Assembly: GCF_003855395.1 (NCBI RefSeq)
Contig: NZ_CP034015.1
Coordinates: 878,001-942,000 of the forward strand
DNA length: 64,000 nt
From: Shewanella livingstonensis
Lineage (GTDB): Bacteria; Pseudomonadota; Gammaproteobacteria; Enterobacterales; Shewanellaceae
Reading direction: 5' to 3'
The notes under the pieces were generated by a model, which saw nothing but the letters and a program-made list of their open reading frames with translations, had not been told where the DNA came from and ran no database searches. The position numbers and the translations under genes are program-made. This document shows positions 55,100-64,000 of this stretch, one piece after another (the first letter of the stretch is position 1; each line of letters begins with the position of its first letter).

Positions 55100-55843
55100 A
55101 TGTCTGATTATAAAGTATTGCACGTCGACGGTGATAGATTTGGTGATTTTTGTGTGCTCGATGATGGTGACTATCGAGTATTGTCATTTGGTGATAATGA
55201 CGAACAAAGTAAGATGGATAAGAGTCAACCTCATGTACCGCAACATACTTATGTTCAGGCTATGTTAGCTGTATTGCTATTTACTCAACCCAAAAGTGTG
55301 ATTATTTTAGGTTTAGGTGGCGGAGCATTAGTGCATTCCCTTAGGCATTTTGATGCGGCGATTAAAATTACCGCGGTTGAGTTGCGCGGGCAAGTTATTG
55401 AAGTAGCCAAACGCTTTTTTCAATTACCGTTAAGTAAAAAACTAACGGTTATACATGAAGATGCCTATGTGTTTTTAGCCCAAGCAGAGCATAAAAAAGT
55501 TGATGTTATTTTTGCTGATATCTACAGTGACAAAGGCGTAGACAAGCAACAACTGTCAAACCAATTTATTGAGCAAACAAAGCAGCTACTTAAAACAGAT
55601 GGTTTTTTAGTCTTAAATTGTTGGAAGGAGCACAGCCGAGATTTACAGCTACGTGACACTCTTCATGAGCATTTTAGTCAAGTCTTTGCCTGTTTAACTG
55701 GCGGCGGAAATTGGGTGGTATTTGCCACCAACAAAGCCAATTGTTTTTCTGCTGCAAATAATAAGCAAGAGCTACAAGCCCTTTCACAAAAGCTCGATAT
55801 TAATGTTAGCCGAGTATTAACACGATTTGGTCCTTGGGAATAA
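55100..55843 (+). CDS. Spermidine synthase-like methyltransferase-fold protein
   Basis: 247 residues. The Rossmann core GVIILGLGGGALVHSLRHF (in the text IILGLGGGAL) is followed by the acidic VELRGQVIEVAKRFF and by DVIFADIYSDKGVDKQQLS, the spermidine synthase-like substrate/Asp region. It lacks the N-terminal tetramerisation strand arrangement of SpeE and no speD/speE neighbours exist, so aminopropyl transfer is not assured; it may use SAM otherwise. It follows the palindromic repeat. Confidence 0.75.
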   Translation: MSDYKVLHVDGDRFGDFCVLDDGDYRVLSFGDNDEQSKMDKSQPHVPQHTYVQAMLAVLLFTQPKSVIILGLGGGALVHSLRHFDAAIKITAVELRGQVIEVAKRFFQLPLSKKLTVIHEDAYVFLAQAEHKKVDVIFADIYSDKGVDKQQLSNQFIEQTKQLLKTDGFLVLNCWKEHSRDLQLRDTLHEHFSQVFACLTGGGNWVVFATNKANCFSAANNKQELQALSQKLDINVSRVLTRFGPWE

Positions 55844-56098
55844 CATTCATCAACAAACATCATTAATCGACTATCGTCCTTTAACGGTATTCGGTTTTGA
55901 TGATTCAGATCTCCGATACAAGATATGCCCTCAAAGATAGTTCAATGCAAAAAACCGATTAAGGTGATAGTTTTTATCCGTTATACTTAATGATTGTCCA
56001 TCGCTATTATAGCTACATCAGATGACGAGCACAGTTTGTTTATCATCACCGAAACCATATTGGTATCGGGTTTAATGTAAATCTAAATGGAGCATGAC

Positions 56099-56668
56099 AT
56101 GACACAATCTATCATCAATAGCACTATCAAACCTTTCAAAGCAACTGCATTCCACAATGGTGCTTTCGTTGAAGTTACTGAACAAGATTTATTAGGTAAG
56201 TGGGCAGTGGTATTTTTCTACCCAGCTGATTTCACATTTGTATGCCCTACAGAATTAGGCGACATGGCTGATCATTATGAGAAGCTACAAGCAATGGGCG
56301 TTGAAGTTTACTCAGTATCAACTGACACTCATTTTACTCATAAAGCTTGGCATTCAAGTTCAGACACAATCGGTAAAATTACTTATCCAATGATAGGTGA
56401 CCCAACTGGCGCAATCACTCGTAACTTTGGTGTGATGATTGAAGAAGACGGTCTAGCACTTCGCGGTACTTTCGTTATTAACCCAGAAGGCCAAGTAAAA
56501 GTTGCTGAAATTCATGACCTAGGTATTGGTCGTAGCGCATCTGAATTACTGCGTAAAATTCAAGCTGCACAATATGTTGCAACTCACGATGGCGAAGTAT
56601 GTCCAGCAAAATGGCAACCAGGTGAAGCAACACTAGCTCCTTCAATTGACCTAGTCGGTAAAATCTAA
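56099..56668 (+). CDS. ahpC: Alkyl hydroperoxide reductase peroxiredoxin subunit
   Basis: 189 residues from the ATG at 56099, which has GGAG at normal spacing (an in-frame ATG lies 12 bases upstream). Typical 2-Cys peroxiredoxin: peroxidatic Cys49 in [16 protein letters not shown], resolving Cys in [12 protein letters not shown] and a C-terminal helix. It reduces H2O2 and organic hydroperoxides with electrons from AhpF. Upstream DNA has ATAG half-sites (55937, 55967) but they are not spaced as in the OxyR consensus. Confidence 0.97.
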   Translation: MTQSIINSTIKPFKATAFHNGAFVEVTEQDLLGKWAVVFFYPADFTFVCPTELGDMADHYEKLQAMGVEVYSVSTDTHFTHKAWHSSSDTIGKITYPMIGDPTGAITRNFGVMIEEDGLALRGTFVINPEGQVKVAEIHDLGIGRSASELLRKIQAAQYVATHDGEVCPAKWQPGEATLAPSIDLVGKI

Positions 56669-56778
56669 CGACTAAGCTCACCCTTAGGTTAGTAATATCA
56701 TCTCCAGCTAGTCGGTGTTCCCCCGGCACTGACTAGCACTTTTAAACTCACCGATTATTATCCATTTTAGGAGTTATT

Positions 56779-58344
56779 ATGTTAGATGCGAATGTAAAAA
56801 ATCAACTGAAAACCTATCTGCAAAACCTCAAGCGCCCAGTTGAACTTGTCGTATCTGCAGATGACTCAAATAAAGGTAAAGAACTCACTAGCCTAGCGCA
56901 AGACATTATTGACTCATCAGACTTAGTTTCAGTCACGTATCAGCAAGGTCAGCGTACACCAAGCATGAGTGTGATTAACCCACAAGCTGCAACCAACATT
57001 ATCTTTGCTGGACTGCCAATGGGCCATGAATTTACCTCACTGGTGTTAGCGCTATTACACAGCGGCGGACATCCGATTAAGTTAGATGCGGATATCATTG
57101 AACAAATCCGTCAGTTACCGGGTAAATTTCATTTTGAAACCTATATTTCGTTAAGTTGCCAAACCTGTCCTGAAGTGATTCAAGCACTGAACATGATGGC
57201 GGCTATTAACCCCAATATTACTAACGTGATGATCGACGGCGCTTTATTCCAACAGGAAGTGAGCGATCGCAATATCATGTCAGTGCCATCAGTATTTTTG
57301 AACGGCGAAGCCTTCTCTGTTGGCGCCATTAGCGTTGTTGAAGTACTAAACAAATTAGATAAAAATGCAGCAGGCAGACAAGCCGAGCAATTAAACCAAA
57401 AGTCAGTTTTTGATATGTTAGTGGTTGGCGGCGGCCCAGCTGGCGCAGCAGCGGCAATTTACTCTGCTCGTAAAGGTTTAGTCACCGGTATTGTTGCCGA
57501 TAAGTTTGGCGGCCAAGTGGCTGAAACGGTTGGTATTGAGAACTTTATTTCAGTGTCTAAAACCGAAGGTCCTAAATTGGTGGCTAACCTTGAAGCCCAT
57601 GTTAAGGATTATGACGTCGACATTATGCAAAACCAACGTGCGTTGAGTTTAGCCAAAAATGGTCTGTTTGATGTGACCCTAGAAAGTGGCGCGACCCTTA
57701 GCAGTAAAACGATAATCTTGGCAACGGGTGCACGTTGGAGAGAAATGAACGTCCCTGGTGAGCAAGAATACCGTAATAAAGGCGTAGCGTATTGCCCACA
57801 TTGTGACGGCCCATTATTTAAAGGTAAACGTGTTGCGGTAATTGGTGGCGGTAACTCAGGTATTGAAGCGGCTATCGATTTAGCTAATATTGTTGAACAC
57901 GTTACCGTACTTGAATTTGATAGTAAGTTACGTGCCGATGAGGTGCTACAGCGTAAGGCTAAATCAATGGGTAATATTACGATTATTACTCAAGCGATGA
58001 CCACTGAAGTTAAAGGTGATGGCACTCGTGTGACGAGCTTGATTTATACCGATAGAGCAACAGGTGAAAGCAATACCGTTACACTAGCGGGTATTTTTGT
58101 TCAAATCGGCTTAGTACCTAATACCGAGTGGTTAAAAGGTGTGGTTGATATGACTCCTCGCGGCGAAATTATTGTCGATGAGCGTGGCCAAACTTCAATC
58201 CCTGGTGTATTTGCTGCAGGTGACGTAACTAATACCCCGTATAAGCAAATTATTATTGCCATGGGCAGCGGCGCAACAGCATCACTGGGTGCATTTGATT
58301 ATCTCATCAGGCATTCTGAAGAAGTGGATGTAAAAGCTGCATAA
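56779..58344 (+). CDS. ahpF: Alkyl hydroperoxide reductase flavoprotein subunit
   Basis: 521 residues, the same as E. coli AhpF. The N-terminal double thioredoxin fold has Cys127/Cys130 in [10 protein letters not shown], the FAD-binding [18 protein letters not shown], the redox-active Cys339/Cys342 in [11 protein letters not shown], and NADH-binding [18 protein letters not shown]. It passes electrons from NADH to AhpC. It is 110 bases after ahpC and downstream of an AGGAG site, so it is one operon. Confidence 0.97.
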   Translation: MLDANVKNQLKTYLQNLKRPVELVVSADDSNKGKELTSLAQDIIDSSDLVSVTYQQGQRTPSMSVINPQAATNIIFAGLPMGHEFTSLVLALLHSGGHPIKLDADIIEQIRQLPGKFHFETYISLSCQTCPEVIQALNMMAAINPNITNVMIDGALFQQEVSDRNIMSVPSVFLNGEAFSVGAISVVEVLNKLDKNAAGRQAEQLNQKSVFDMLVVGGGPAGAAAAIYSARKGLVTGIVADKFGGQVAETVGIENFISVSKTEGPKLVANLEAHVKDYDVDIMQNQRALSLAKNGLFDVTLESGATLSSKTIILATGARWREMNVPGEQEYRNKGVAYCPHCDGPLFKGKRVAVIGGGNSGIEAAIDLANIVEHVTVLEFDSKLRADEVLQRKAKSMGNITIITQAMTTEVKGDGTRVTSLIYTDRATGESNTVTLAGIFVQIGLVPNTEWLKGVVDMTPRGEIIVDERGQTSIPGVFAAGDVTNTPYKQIIIAMGSGATASLGAFDYLIRHSEEVDVKAA

Positions 58345-58397
58345 GGTATTGTATAACCCGTTGTATGAGATTGTTAACATAATCTCATTGAATTAAG

Positions 58398-58428
58398 AAT
58401 AGCTCGCATTTTGCGGGCTATTTTTTTG
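58398..58428 (+). terminator. Terminator of ahpCF
   Basis: AATAGCTCGCA pairs with TGCGGGCTATT, three-base loop, followed by a T run. Confidence 0.92.
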
Positions 58429-58845
58429 TCGTATTGAATCTAAACCATTGAGACAATTAATCTGTTGCTTAGCAATAATGGATAAACAATCTGGATATAT
58501 TAGAAAAATTTCAAGTATATTAATTTTAGGCCGATAGCCTTTTACATCGATAGCCTTTTACATCGATATACATTTACAACATAGTCGTTTAAACCGATCG
58601 TTATTTATGCAAGGCCATGATTAGACAAGAGCATGATCTTATTAAAAAAGATTTATTTAACAATAATATAATATTAGCTATAGTAAATTAACCAAAGATT
58701 AGCGTTAAGCGGGAAGCGTAGTAGCACCCTAACAGTCTCAAGGATTGAGGTTAGGTATTACTTGTCTTAATAAAATATCTCAGTGGCTGTATTGATAAGC
58801 TTTACGTTTGTTTTATCTTCGTTGATTATCGCTTGGGGGCGGAAT
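58429..58845. other. Upstream region of the chemotaxis receptor with a nested hairpin
   Basis: AT-rich and without a supportable gene. CCTAAC-AGT-CTCAA-GGA-TTGAG-GTTAGG folds into a two-part hairpin at about 58728-58754, some 90 bases before the start. It lacks the conserved core of c-di-GMP riboswitches, which often precede such genes. Confidence 0.45.
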
Positions 58846-60465
58846 ATGAATTGGTTTAGTAACATGTCAATTTTTAAAAAGGTAGGACTTATTTTTGTCT
58901 TATCAGTAATTATTTTTGCCGTTAACCTTGGCATAAGTACTGTTGCGATTAATAAAAACCGTGACACATTATCTTTTATGGAAACCAAAGTGGCGCAGCG
59001 AGTGGAGCTGGCAAACCAGAACGTCATATTTGTGCAGCGCTTAGATGAGCTATATACCCAAGCGGTATCGTTTGCCGATGAAGATTTATTGGGTAATGCC
59101 AATAAAACCTTTGCATCACTGAAAGATAATTTAACGAATCTATCAACTATCGATCAACAAGAAAGTGCAGCTTTATCGCAATTATCTAACAGCCTTAGTG
59201 AATACAATACCATGACACTATCTCTGGCCAGAGGAATGCTTGACGGCACTATTGATATGGCCAATGTAGGACAAATTAGCCAGAAAAAAGCCAAGATTTT
59301 TGACAAATTAACTAATGGTATAACGGTTTATAAAGCTGACAAAGTGGCAGAATTTAGTTCTACCATTAAAGAAGCTGGCGACCGTTCAGAGCAAAGTTTA
59401 TACCTTTCGTTTGGCATAGGTATCGCGTTATTAGTGTTTATGGCACTTGCGACGATTTCGATTGCACGTGCCATTAGTGGCGCCGCGGGAGATGTGGCTA
59501 ATTCATTGGGAGAATTAGCCGACGGTAAAGGTAATCTACGCCATCAATTAACCGTAGCAGGCACTGATGAGCTCGGACAAGTATCAAGTAACTTTAACCG
59601 TTTTTTACGCTTATTAGCTGACTCTATTCAACGTGTTGTTAGTGTGACTAAACCGTTGTTAGACAGTGCTTCATCGCTAAAAGAGCGGATGGCAGTCGCG
59701 ACTAAAGCGACCAAGCAGCAAAGTCATGATGCTAAAACCGTACATATGTCGATGGAAGAAATGCGCCACTCGGTCAATGATATTTCACACAGTGCTCAGC
59801 AAGCAGCAGAAGCGGCGCAAGTTGCTGAGCGTGAAGCGACCGCAGGCTTAGCGGTAGTACAACGTACTGTGAGTATTTCACAAGAACTCAACTCAGGTAT
59901 TGAGCTAGCGTCGAACTCTATTAATGAGTTAGCCAAAGATACTGAAAGTGTAGGCTCTATTTTGAACGTGATTACCTCAATTGCAGAACAAACAAACTTA
60001 TTGGCGTTAAATGCCGCCATTGAAGCGGCTCGAGCGGGTGAGCATGGTCGAGGTTTTGCCGTGGTTGCTGATGAAGTTCGCGCGCTGGCGTCTAAAACGG
60101 CCGATGCAACTAAAGAAATTCGTGGTGTACTAGAGAAGCTTAAAATCGCAGCTGAATCATCGGTTAGTACTATGGGTGTGGCGATTACTAAGTCATCAGA
60201 GAACGAGCGTTATGCTAAAGATACCGGTGAAGTCTTAAGCTCAATTCAATCTAAAATTGTCAGTATTAACAGTATGAATACGCATATTGCTTCAGCCACT
60301 GAACAGCAATCTTTGGTTGCTGCACATGTGGCGAATAATGTGGTTGAAATGAATGCATCATTTGAACAAACATTGGGTATTCTTGCAGAAGTGCAGGGTA
60401 TTTCAGAAGGATTAGATGGTTTTGCTAATGAGCTTAATCACGCTACTTCACAATTTAAATTATAA
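58846..60465 (+). CDS. Methyl-accepting chemotaxis protein
   Basis: 539 residues from the ATG at 58846, which has GGGGCGGA upstream (frame open to 58783). The N-terminal helix (about 10-31), a periplasmic four-helix-type sensing domain to about residue 180, a second helix (about 188-208), HAMP, then the long cytoplasmic signalling coiled coil whose hairpin tip reads [35 protein letters not shown], the receptor core. There is no pentapeptide tether for CheR. Ligand unknown. Confidence 0.95.
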   Translation: MNWFSNMSIFKKVGLIFVLSVIIFAVNLGISTVAINKNRDTLSFMETKVAQRVELANQNVIFVQRLDELYTQAVSFADEDLLGNANKTFASLKDNLTNLSTIDQQESAALSQLSNSLSEYNTMTLSLARGMLDGTIDMANVGQISQKKAKIFDKLTNGITVYKADKVAEFSSTIKEAGDRSEQSLYLSFGIGIALLVFMALATISIARAISGAAGDVANSLGELADGKGNLRHQLTVAGTDELGQVSSNFNRFLRLLADSIQRVVSVTKPLLDSASSLKERMAVATKATKQQSHDAKTVHMSMEEMRHSVNDISHSAQQAAEAAQVAEREATAGLAVVQRTVSISQELNSGIELASNSINELAKDTESVGSILNVITSIAEQTNLLALNAAIEAARAGEHGRGFAVVADEVRALASKTADATKEIRGVLEKLKIAAESSVSTMGVAITKSSENERYAKDTGEVLSSIQSKIVSINSMNTHIASATEQQSLVAAHVANNVVEMNASFEQTLGILAEVQGISEGLDGFANELNHATSQFKL

Positions 60466-60510
60466 TACTGCTGACAATTCAGCTCCAAATGTGAGTGGTA
60501 CACCATAAAT

Positions 60511-60540
60511 AAACGCACAGAGAAATCTGTGCGTTTTTTA
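60511..60540 (+). terminator. Terminator of the chemotaxis receptor gene
   Basis: AAACGCACAGA pairs with TCTGTGCGTTT, loop GAAA, then T residues. The remaining DNA up to 60814 is AT-rich with nothing recognised. Confidence 0.93.
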
Positions 60541-60814
60541 TTTTATTCAGCGCCCAAAAGCCTTCTGCTCCGTTGTGTTGATAGCCTCTACCGAGCGACA
60601 TATGTAGAACATAAACCGTTTCTGCTTGTTTGCTGCATTGTTAGCCGCCACTTTTGAATTATTTAGCGTATTATAAAGCCAATTTTTGTGGGTGAAAATT
60701 GCCTCTAGCCCGCGTTTGTTTTACTTTATTGCCATTGCATAAACAGACGTTATTTTTTCATCCGTATTTTGCTTCTTTATCACTGTAATGTGAGCTGTTT
60801 GGAAAAGGATTATC

Positions 60815-63800
60815 ATGCCAAGCTTGATTAGAATCGTGTTAATTAATACCCACCTACCAGGTGTAGTCGAACTGTTATTAAGTGGTCACACTAATATTTG
60901 TGGTACCAATGCCTCGGGTAAAACAACCCTACAACGCTTGGTGCCAGTATTTTACGGCGAGTACCCAAGCCGCGTTGTGCCGTCAACGCGTGACAGTTTC
61001 GAACGTTGGTATTTACCCCATGATTCAAGCTACATTATTTATGAATATCAAAAAGATGATGGCTTACTTTATCAAGCTGTTTTAGCCTCTGCCGGTGATG
61101 GTAAAGGGGTTAATTACCGCTTTATTGGCCGCGCTTTTGAGTTAGATCATTATATTAAGTCGCGTAATGGCGACACGATTATTTGTCATTCAATGGCCGA
61201 GCTTGGCCGTGAAGTAAAACGTGATGGCGTAGCCCATACCAATCTATTAAATACTCGTGAATTTCGAGCAATTATTCAAAACGATCGTAGCTTATTAAAT
61301 ACCGGTAGCAACCGCAATGAGCTGCGGACTTACGCGCGTCAGTTCTCGTTGTGTGACGGCGAACATAGCTTGCGTCATATCGAAAAACTCGCCAAAGCAG
61401 TGCACTCGAAAGAGGGCAAAATGGAAACGGTTAAATCAATGATCGCAGCCATTTTAGAAGAAGATGGGGTAAACCCACCGACATCTAGACTGAATCCACA
61501 GCGAGTAGAAACGTGGATACGAGAAAGCCAACTAGTGCAAGGTTTTGAACAAATCCGCCCAGAATACGAAAAGCTCGAACAAGAATTTAATCAGTTATTA
61601 AGCGCCGAGTTACGCTTAGCCAGTTTATCGCGCGGTTATCGCGCCGACGAAACCTTAGAAGCTGAACGCCAAGATCGTAACCAAACTCATGGTAAAGAAT
61701 TAAACCTCAAGTTGCGTTTATTAGACGAAGAGTGGAAAGACGTTCGCGATGAGTTAAACCAAGAGTTATCTGCAGCTAAAGGCGACTCAGGCAAGTTTGA
61801 AGATGAACTTAATGCCATTGAAGACCAGCATGCTGCCTTTTTAGATGCCGACATTGAACAAGCCAAAGCTGATTTAGATAATTTGCCTAATTGGCGCAGT
61901 GATGTTGAAAACCTTAACGAGCGTCATAAATTACAAACCGAAAAACACCAAGATATTGAAGCCGCCTTTAATGCCCGCCGTAGCAAAATTGCTGAGCAAT
62001 TACATCGCGAACTTGAAACGCTACATCTCGAGCAAGACACCCAACGTGAAGCACGTGATAAGCAACGTGAGCTTGCCAATGACGATATCGCTAAATTAGA
62101 GCTGCAATGGCGCGAGCAAACTGATGCAGGCAAAGCTAAATTTAGCGAACAAGAATATCAACTTAAATTAACCGCTGCCGAGCTTAAGCATCAAGTTGAT
62201 GGTGTGACTTACACCGAAGATGAAAAAATGCGCTTAGCTATTTTCGATGAGCGTATAAGCCTCGCTGATGAAGAGCAAGAAACCTGTAATCAAAAGGTCG
62301 ATCGTTTAACCACAGAAGAGCGTAAACAACGGGCCAAGCGCGACCAAGCTAACGAAGCGCTGCGCATCTCCAGTATTCGCGTTAGTGACCGAGAAAATGC
62401 CAAAGAAGAACTGCACCATATGTTGTTCCCACAGTCGCATACCTTGTTGGAGTTTCTGCGCAAAGAAGCCCACGGTTGGGAGCACACCTTTGGTAAAGTT
62501 ATCGCGCCAGAGTTGTTGCATCGCAGCGATCTACACCCAAGTTTAACCAAAGACAGCAGTGAAGCATTATTTGGGGTTAATCTCGATCTTAAAGCCATTG
62601 ATGTGCCAGAGTATGCCGCCACAGAGCAAGATTTACGTATTCGTTTAGCTAAAGCAGAAGAAGCACTAAAAAGTGCCCAAGAAATGCATGCCGAAGCGGA
62701 AGATCAACTGGTTGCTATGAATGCTGCGCTCGATAGCATCACCCGCGAACTGACCTTTGCCCGAACAGCGTATAAAAATAGCCGTGAAGACTTACGCCGT
62801 CTGTTTGACGAGAAGCGTAACGAACAGCAAAAAATCAATCAAGCTGTGGCAGATCGTAAAGCCGATTCGAGCAAGCGATTAGTGCAACTTGATAATGAAC
62901 TTAAGCTGCTTAGCAATCAGCACCTTGGCTGGTTAAGCGAGCAAAAAGAGCAGGCGCTTGAAGCGCGCATGGAAAAAAATGCCTATTGGCAAGAAGTGGT
63001 CGGCGCCATTGATAATCAATTAGGCCAGATTAAAGCCAATATTGAACAACGCCGTGCTAATGCTAAAACCGAGCAGAAAGCAGGTGAAACCTGGTACAAA
63101 AATGAGCTTAAGTCACGTGGTGTTGATGAAGGCACCATTTTGGCGCTTAAAAAGCAGATCCGCGATCTTGAAGCCTGCATCAGTAATGCTGAACAACGGC
63201 GCAGTGAAGTGTTGCGTTTTGATGATTGGTATCAACATACCTGGCTAGTTCGAAAGCCTAAAGTGCAAACTCAATTAACCGATGTTAAGCGTGCTACGCT
63301 GGAATTGGAGCAACTGCTAAAAGCGAAAACGACAGAAATAAAGCACCGTAGAGACAGTTTAGAAACCGAACGCAAAGCCTGTGATGCAGCCCAAGTTGAG
63401 GCATCTGAAAACCTCACTAAGCTGCGTGCCGTAATGCGCAAGTTGGCAGAATTGAAGTTGCCGGCCAATAACGACGAAGCCATGGGTAGCATTGGTGAGC
63501 GTTTACGCCAAGGCGAAGATTTATTGCTAAAACGTGACTACTTAATGGGTTCAGTTAAGCAATATGTTGAACACTTTGACTCGGTCATTGCCAGTAAATC
63601 GGGCTCTAGTTTAGCCGAATTCTGGGAGCGCGCCCGCGATGAATCAAGCTTTGTTAACGACAAAGGTATTCGTCTACTCGACTATCGCAAGTTAGTGCCA
63701 CAGCTTGAACAGTTATTGAATGTGATGGTACCGCAATCGTTAATGGCGATCCGCGAACAAGGGCGTATTTTTGGTATCGACTTAACGGCGTTTTATGACG

Positions 63801-64000
63801 TGTTAACCGATATTGACCGCCGTATAGCCAGCCAAAGTGCACGTATAACTCGTGAAGTGGGTGAAGAGTTATTCCTTGAAGGAGTATCAGAATCGGCTGT
63901 GCGAATTCGCTCTCGCATCAGCGAACTGGAGTTTTGGCCTGAACTTGAAGTGTTTGTTAAGGCCTTTAAGGCGTGGAAAGCAGATGGTTTCAGCCAACTA
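60815..64000 (+). CDS. SMC-like ATP-binding protein (DUF3584 family), cut by window end
   Basis: The ATG at 60815 is preceded by AAAAGGA and reads for 1062 codons without a stop to the window edge. The Walker A motif is GTNASGKTTL (Lys36), near the N-terminus, followed by FYGEYPSRVVPSTRDSF as in DUF3584 proteins. A very long, charged, heptad-like coiled coil runs from about residue 230 to past 900, with at least one break. The C-terminal Walker B/signature half is outside the window. It resembles SMC/RecN/MukB-like ATPases but its start differs from MukB. The cellular role is not known; chromosome maintenance, DNA repair or defence are possible. Confidence 0.88.
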   Translation, partial: MPSLIRIVLINTHLPGVVELLLSGHTNICGTNASGKTTLQRLVPVFYGEYPSRVVPSTRDSFERWYLPHDSSYIIYEYQKDDGLLYQAVLASAGDGKGVNYRFIGRAFELDHYIKSRNGDTIICHSMAELGREVKRDGVAHTNLLNTREFRAIIQNDRSLLNTGSNRNELRTYARQFSLCDGEHSLRHIEKLAKAVHSKEGKMETVKSMIAAILEEDGVNPPTSRLNPQRVETWIRESQLVQGFEQIRPEYEKLEQEFNQLLSAELRLASLSRGYRADETLEAERQDRNQTHGKELNLKLRLLDEEWKDVRDELNQELSAAKGDSGKFEDELNAIEDQHAAFLDADIEQAKADLDNLPNWRSDVENLNERHKLQTEKHQDIEAAFNARRSKIAEQLHRELETLHLEQDTQREARDKQRELANDDIAKLELQWREQTDAGKAKFSEQEYQLKLTAAELKHQVDGVTYTEDEKMRLAIFDERISLADEEQETCNQKVDRLTTEERKQRAKRDQANEALRISSIRVSDRENAKEELHHMLFPQSHTLLEFLRKEAHGWEHTFGKVIAPELLHRSDLHPSLTKDSSEALFGVNLDLKAIDVPEYAATEQDLRIRLAKAEEALKSAQEMHAEAEDQLVAMNAALDSITRELTFARTAYKNSREDLRRLFDEKRNEQQKINQAVADRKADSSKRLVQLDNELKLLSNQHLGWLSEQKEQALEARMEKNAYWQEVVGAIDNQLGQIKANIEQRRANAKTEQKAGETWYKNELKSRGVDEGTILALKKQIRDLEACISNAEQRRSEVLRFDDWYQHTWLVRKPKVQTQLTDVKRATLELEQLLKAKTTEIKHRRDSLETERKACDAAQVEASENLTKLRAVMRKLAELKLPANNDEAMGSIGERLRQGEDLLLKRDYLMGSVKQYVEHFDSVIASKSGSSLAEFWERARDESSFVNDKGIRLLDYRKLVPQLEQLLNVMVPQSLMAIREQGRIFGIDLTAFYDVLTDIDRRIASQSARITREVGEELFLEGVSESAVRIRSRISELEFWPELEVFVKAFKAWKADGFSQL

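Noticed and set aside
55870..56090. OxyR operator upstream of ahpC
   Set aside because: ATAG elements at 55937 and 55967 are 30 bp apart and the intervening pattern does not fit the four-element OxyR consensus.
58700..58760. c-di-GMP (GEMM) riboswitch before the chemotaxis receptor
   Set aside because: Lacks the conserved ACAGGGCAAACC and GGUAGGUAGCGGGG segments.
60815..61500. MukB (chromosome condensin) at the window end
   Set aside because: The N-terminus and Walker A context (GTNASGKTTL, FYGEYPSR) match the DUF3584 family rather than MukB.
1..64000. CRISPR array, rRNA operon or complete prophage
   Set aside because: No regularly spaced short repeats, rRNA sequence or phage structural genes were seen; only one tRNA gene was found.

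Overview
The window reads as chromosomal DNA of a marine gammaproteobacterium, most likely Shewanella (inferred from protein content and gene order: ubiE-ubiJ-ubiB-tatABC-tatD, a DUF3149 mini-protein, a GlyGly-CTERM subtilase, Shewanella-type porin and intergenic repeats). Most of it is core genome. Accessory DNA lies at about 12.9-14.7 kb, 40.0-44.3 kb and 53.8-55.1 kb.

Layout. 1-6 kb, minus strand: ubiquinone genes (ubiE, ubiJ, ubiB) run into tatA, tatB, tatC, a small secreted protein and tatD, which is cut by the window edge. 6-12.8 kb: an arginase/formimidoylglutamase-type hydrolase, rraA, a YgjV-like mini membrane protein behind a leader that can hide its ribosome binding site, a PAP2 phosphatase, a glycosyltransferase, rsd, a candidate small RNA, and hemE. 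12.9-14.7 kb: two inverted copies of a structured repeat bracket a Sel1-repeat gene. 14.9-18.6 kb, minus strand: two spondin-domain secreted proteins followed by a response regulator and a histidine kinase. 18.8-26.2 kb: a GNAT protein, a PuuB-like FAD oxidase, an NhaC antiporter, a small conserved protein, and purH-purD. 26.5-28.5 kb: a ZntR-like MerR regulator and a DUF318 permease with a cysteine-pair-rich loop, behind a textbook 20-bp-spacer MerR promoter. 29.3-33.6 kb: a LysR regulator divergent from an EmrA/EmrB-type efflux pair, then ElaA. 33.7-39.7 kb: a monooxygenase-fold protein, a porin, tcdA, an orphan histidine kinase, a SieB-family membrane protein and a DUF3149 mini-gene.

At 40.0-43.0 kb a tRNA-Leu(CAA) gene is the target of a compact integrated element bounded by two identical 233-bp direct repeats. 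The element carries a tyrosine integrase, a truncated toxin-tail-like ORF overlapped by a two-helix membrane protein, and a palindrome-rich stretch. An IS1595-family transposase follows. 44.4-53.7 kb: a hypothetical protein, a 1208-residue secreted subtilase, asnC, rluA, two small membrane proteins, D-lactate dehydrogenase and a dienelactone hydrolase. 53.8-60.5 kb: two MITE-like palindromic repeats around a short MscS-type channel, a spermidine-synthase-like methyltransferase, ahpC-ahpF and a chemotaxis receptor. The window ends inside an SMC-like DUF3584 ATPase.

Best leads for something undescribed are the minus-strand sRNA candidate between rsd and hemE, the leader at 8417-8464, the tRNA-Leu element with its orphan toxin-like module, the Cys-pair permease under a ZntR-type switch, and the spondin/two-component operon. 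No CRISPR array or complete prophage was seen. No database search was possible, so family names rest on recognised motifs and remembered family sequence.
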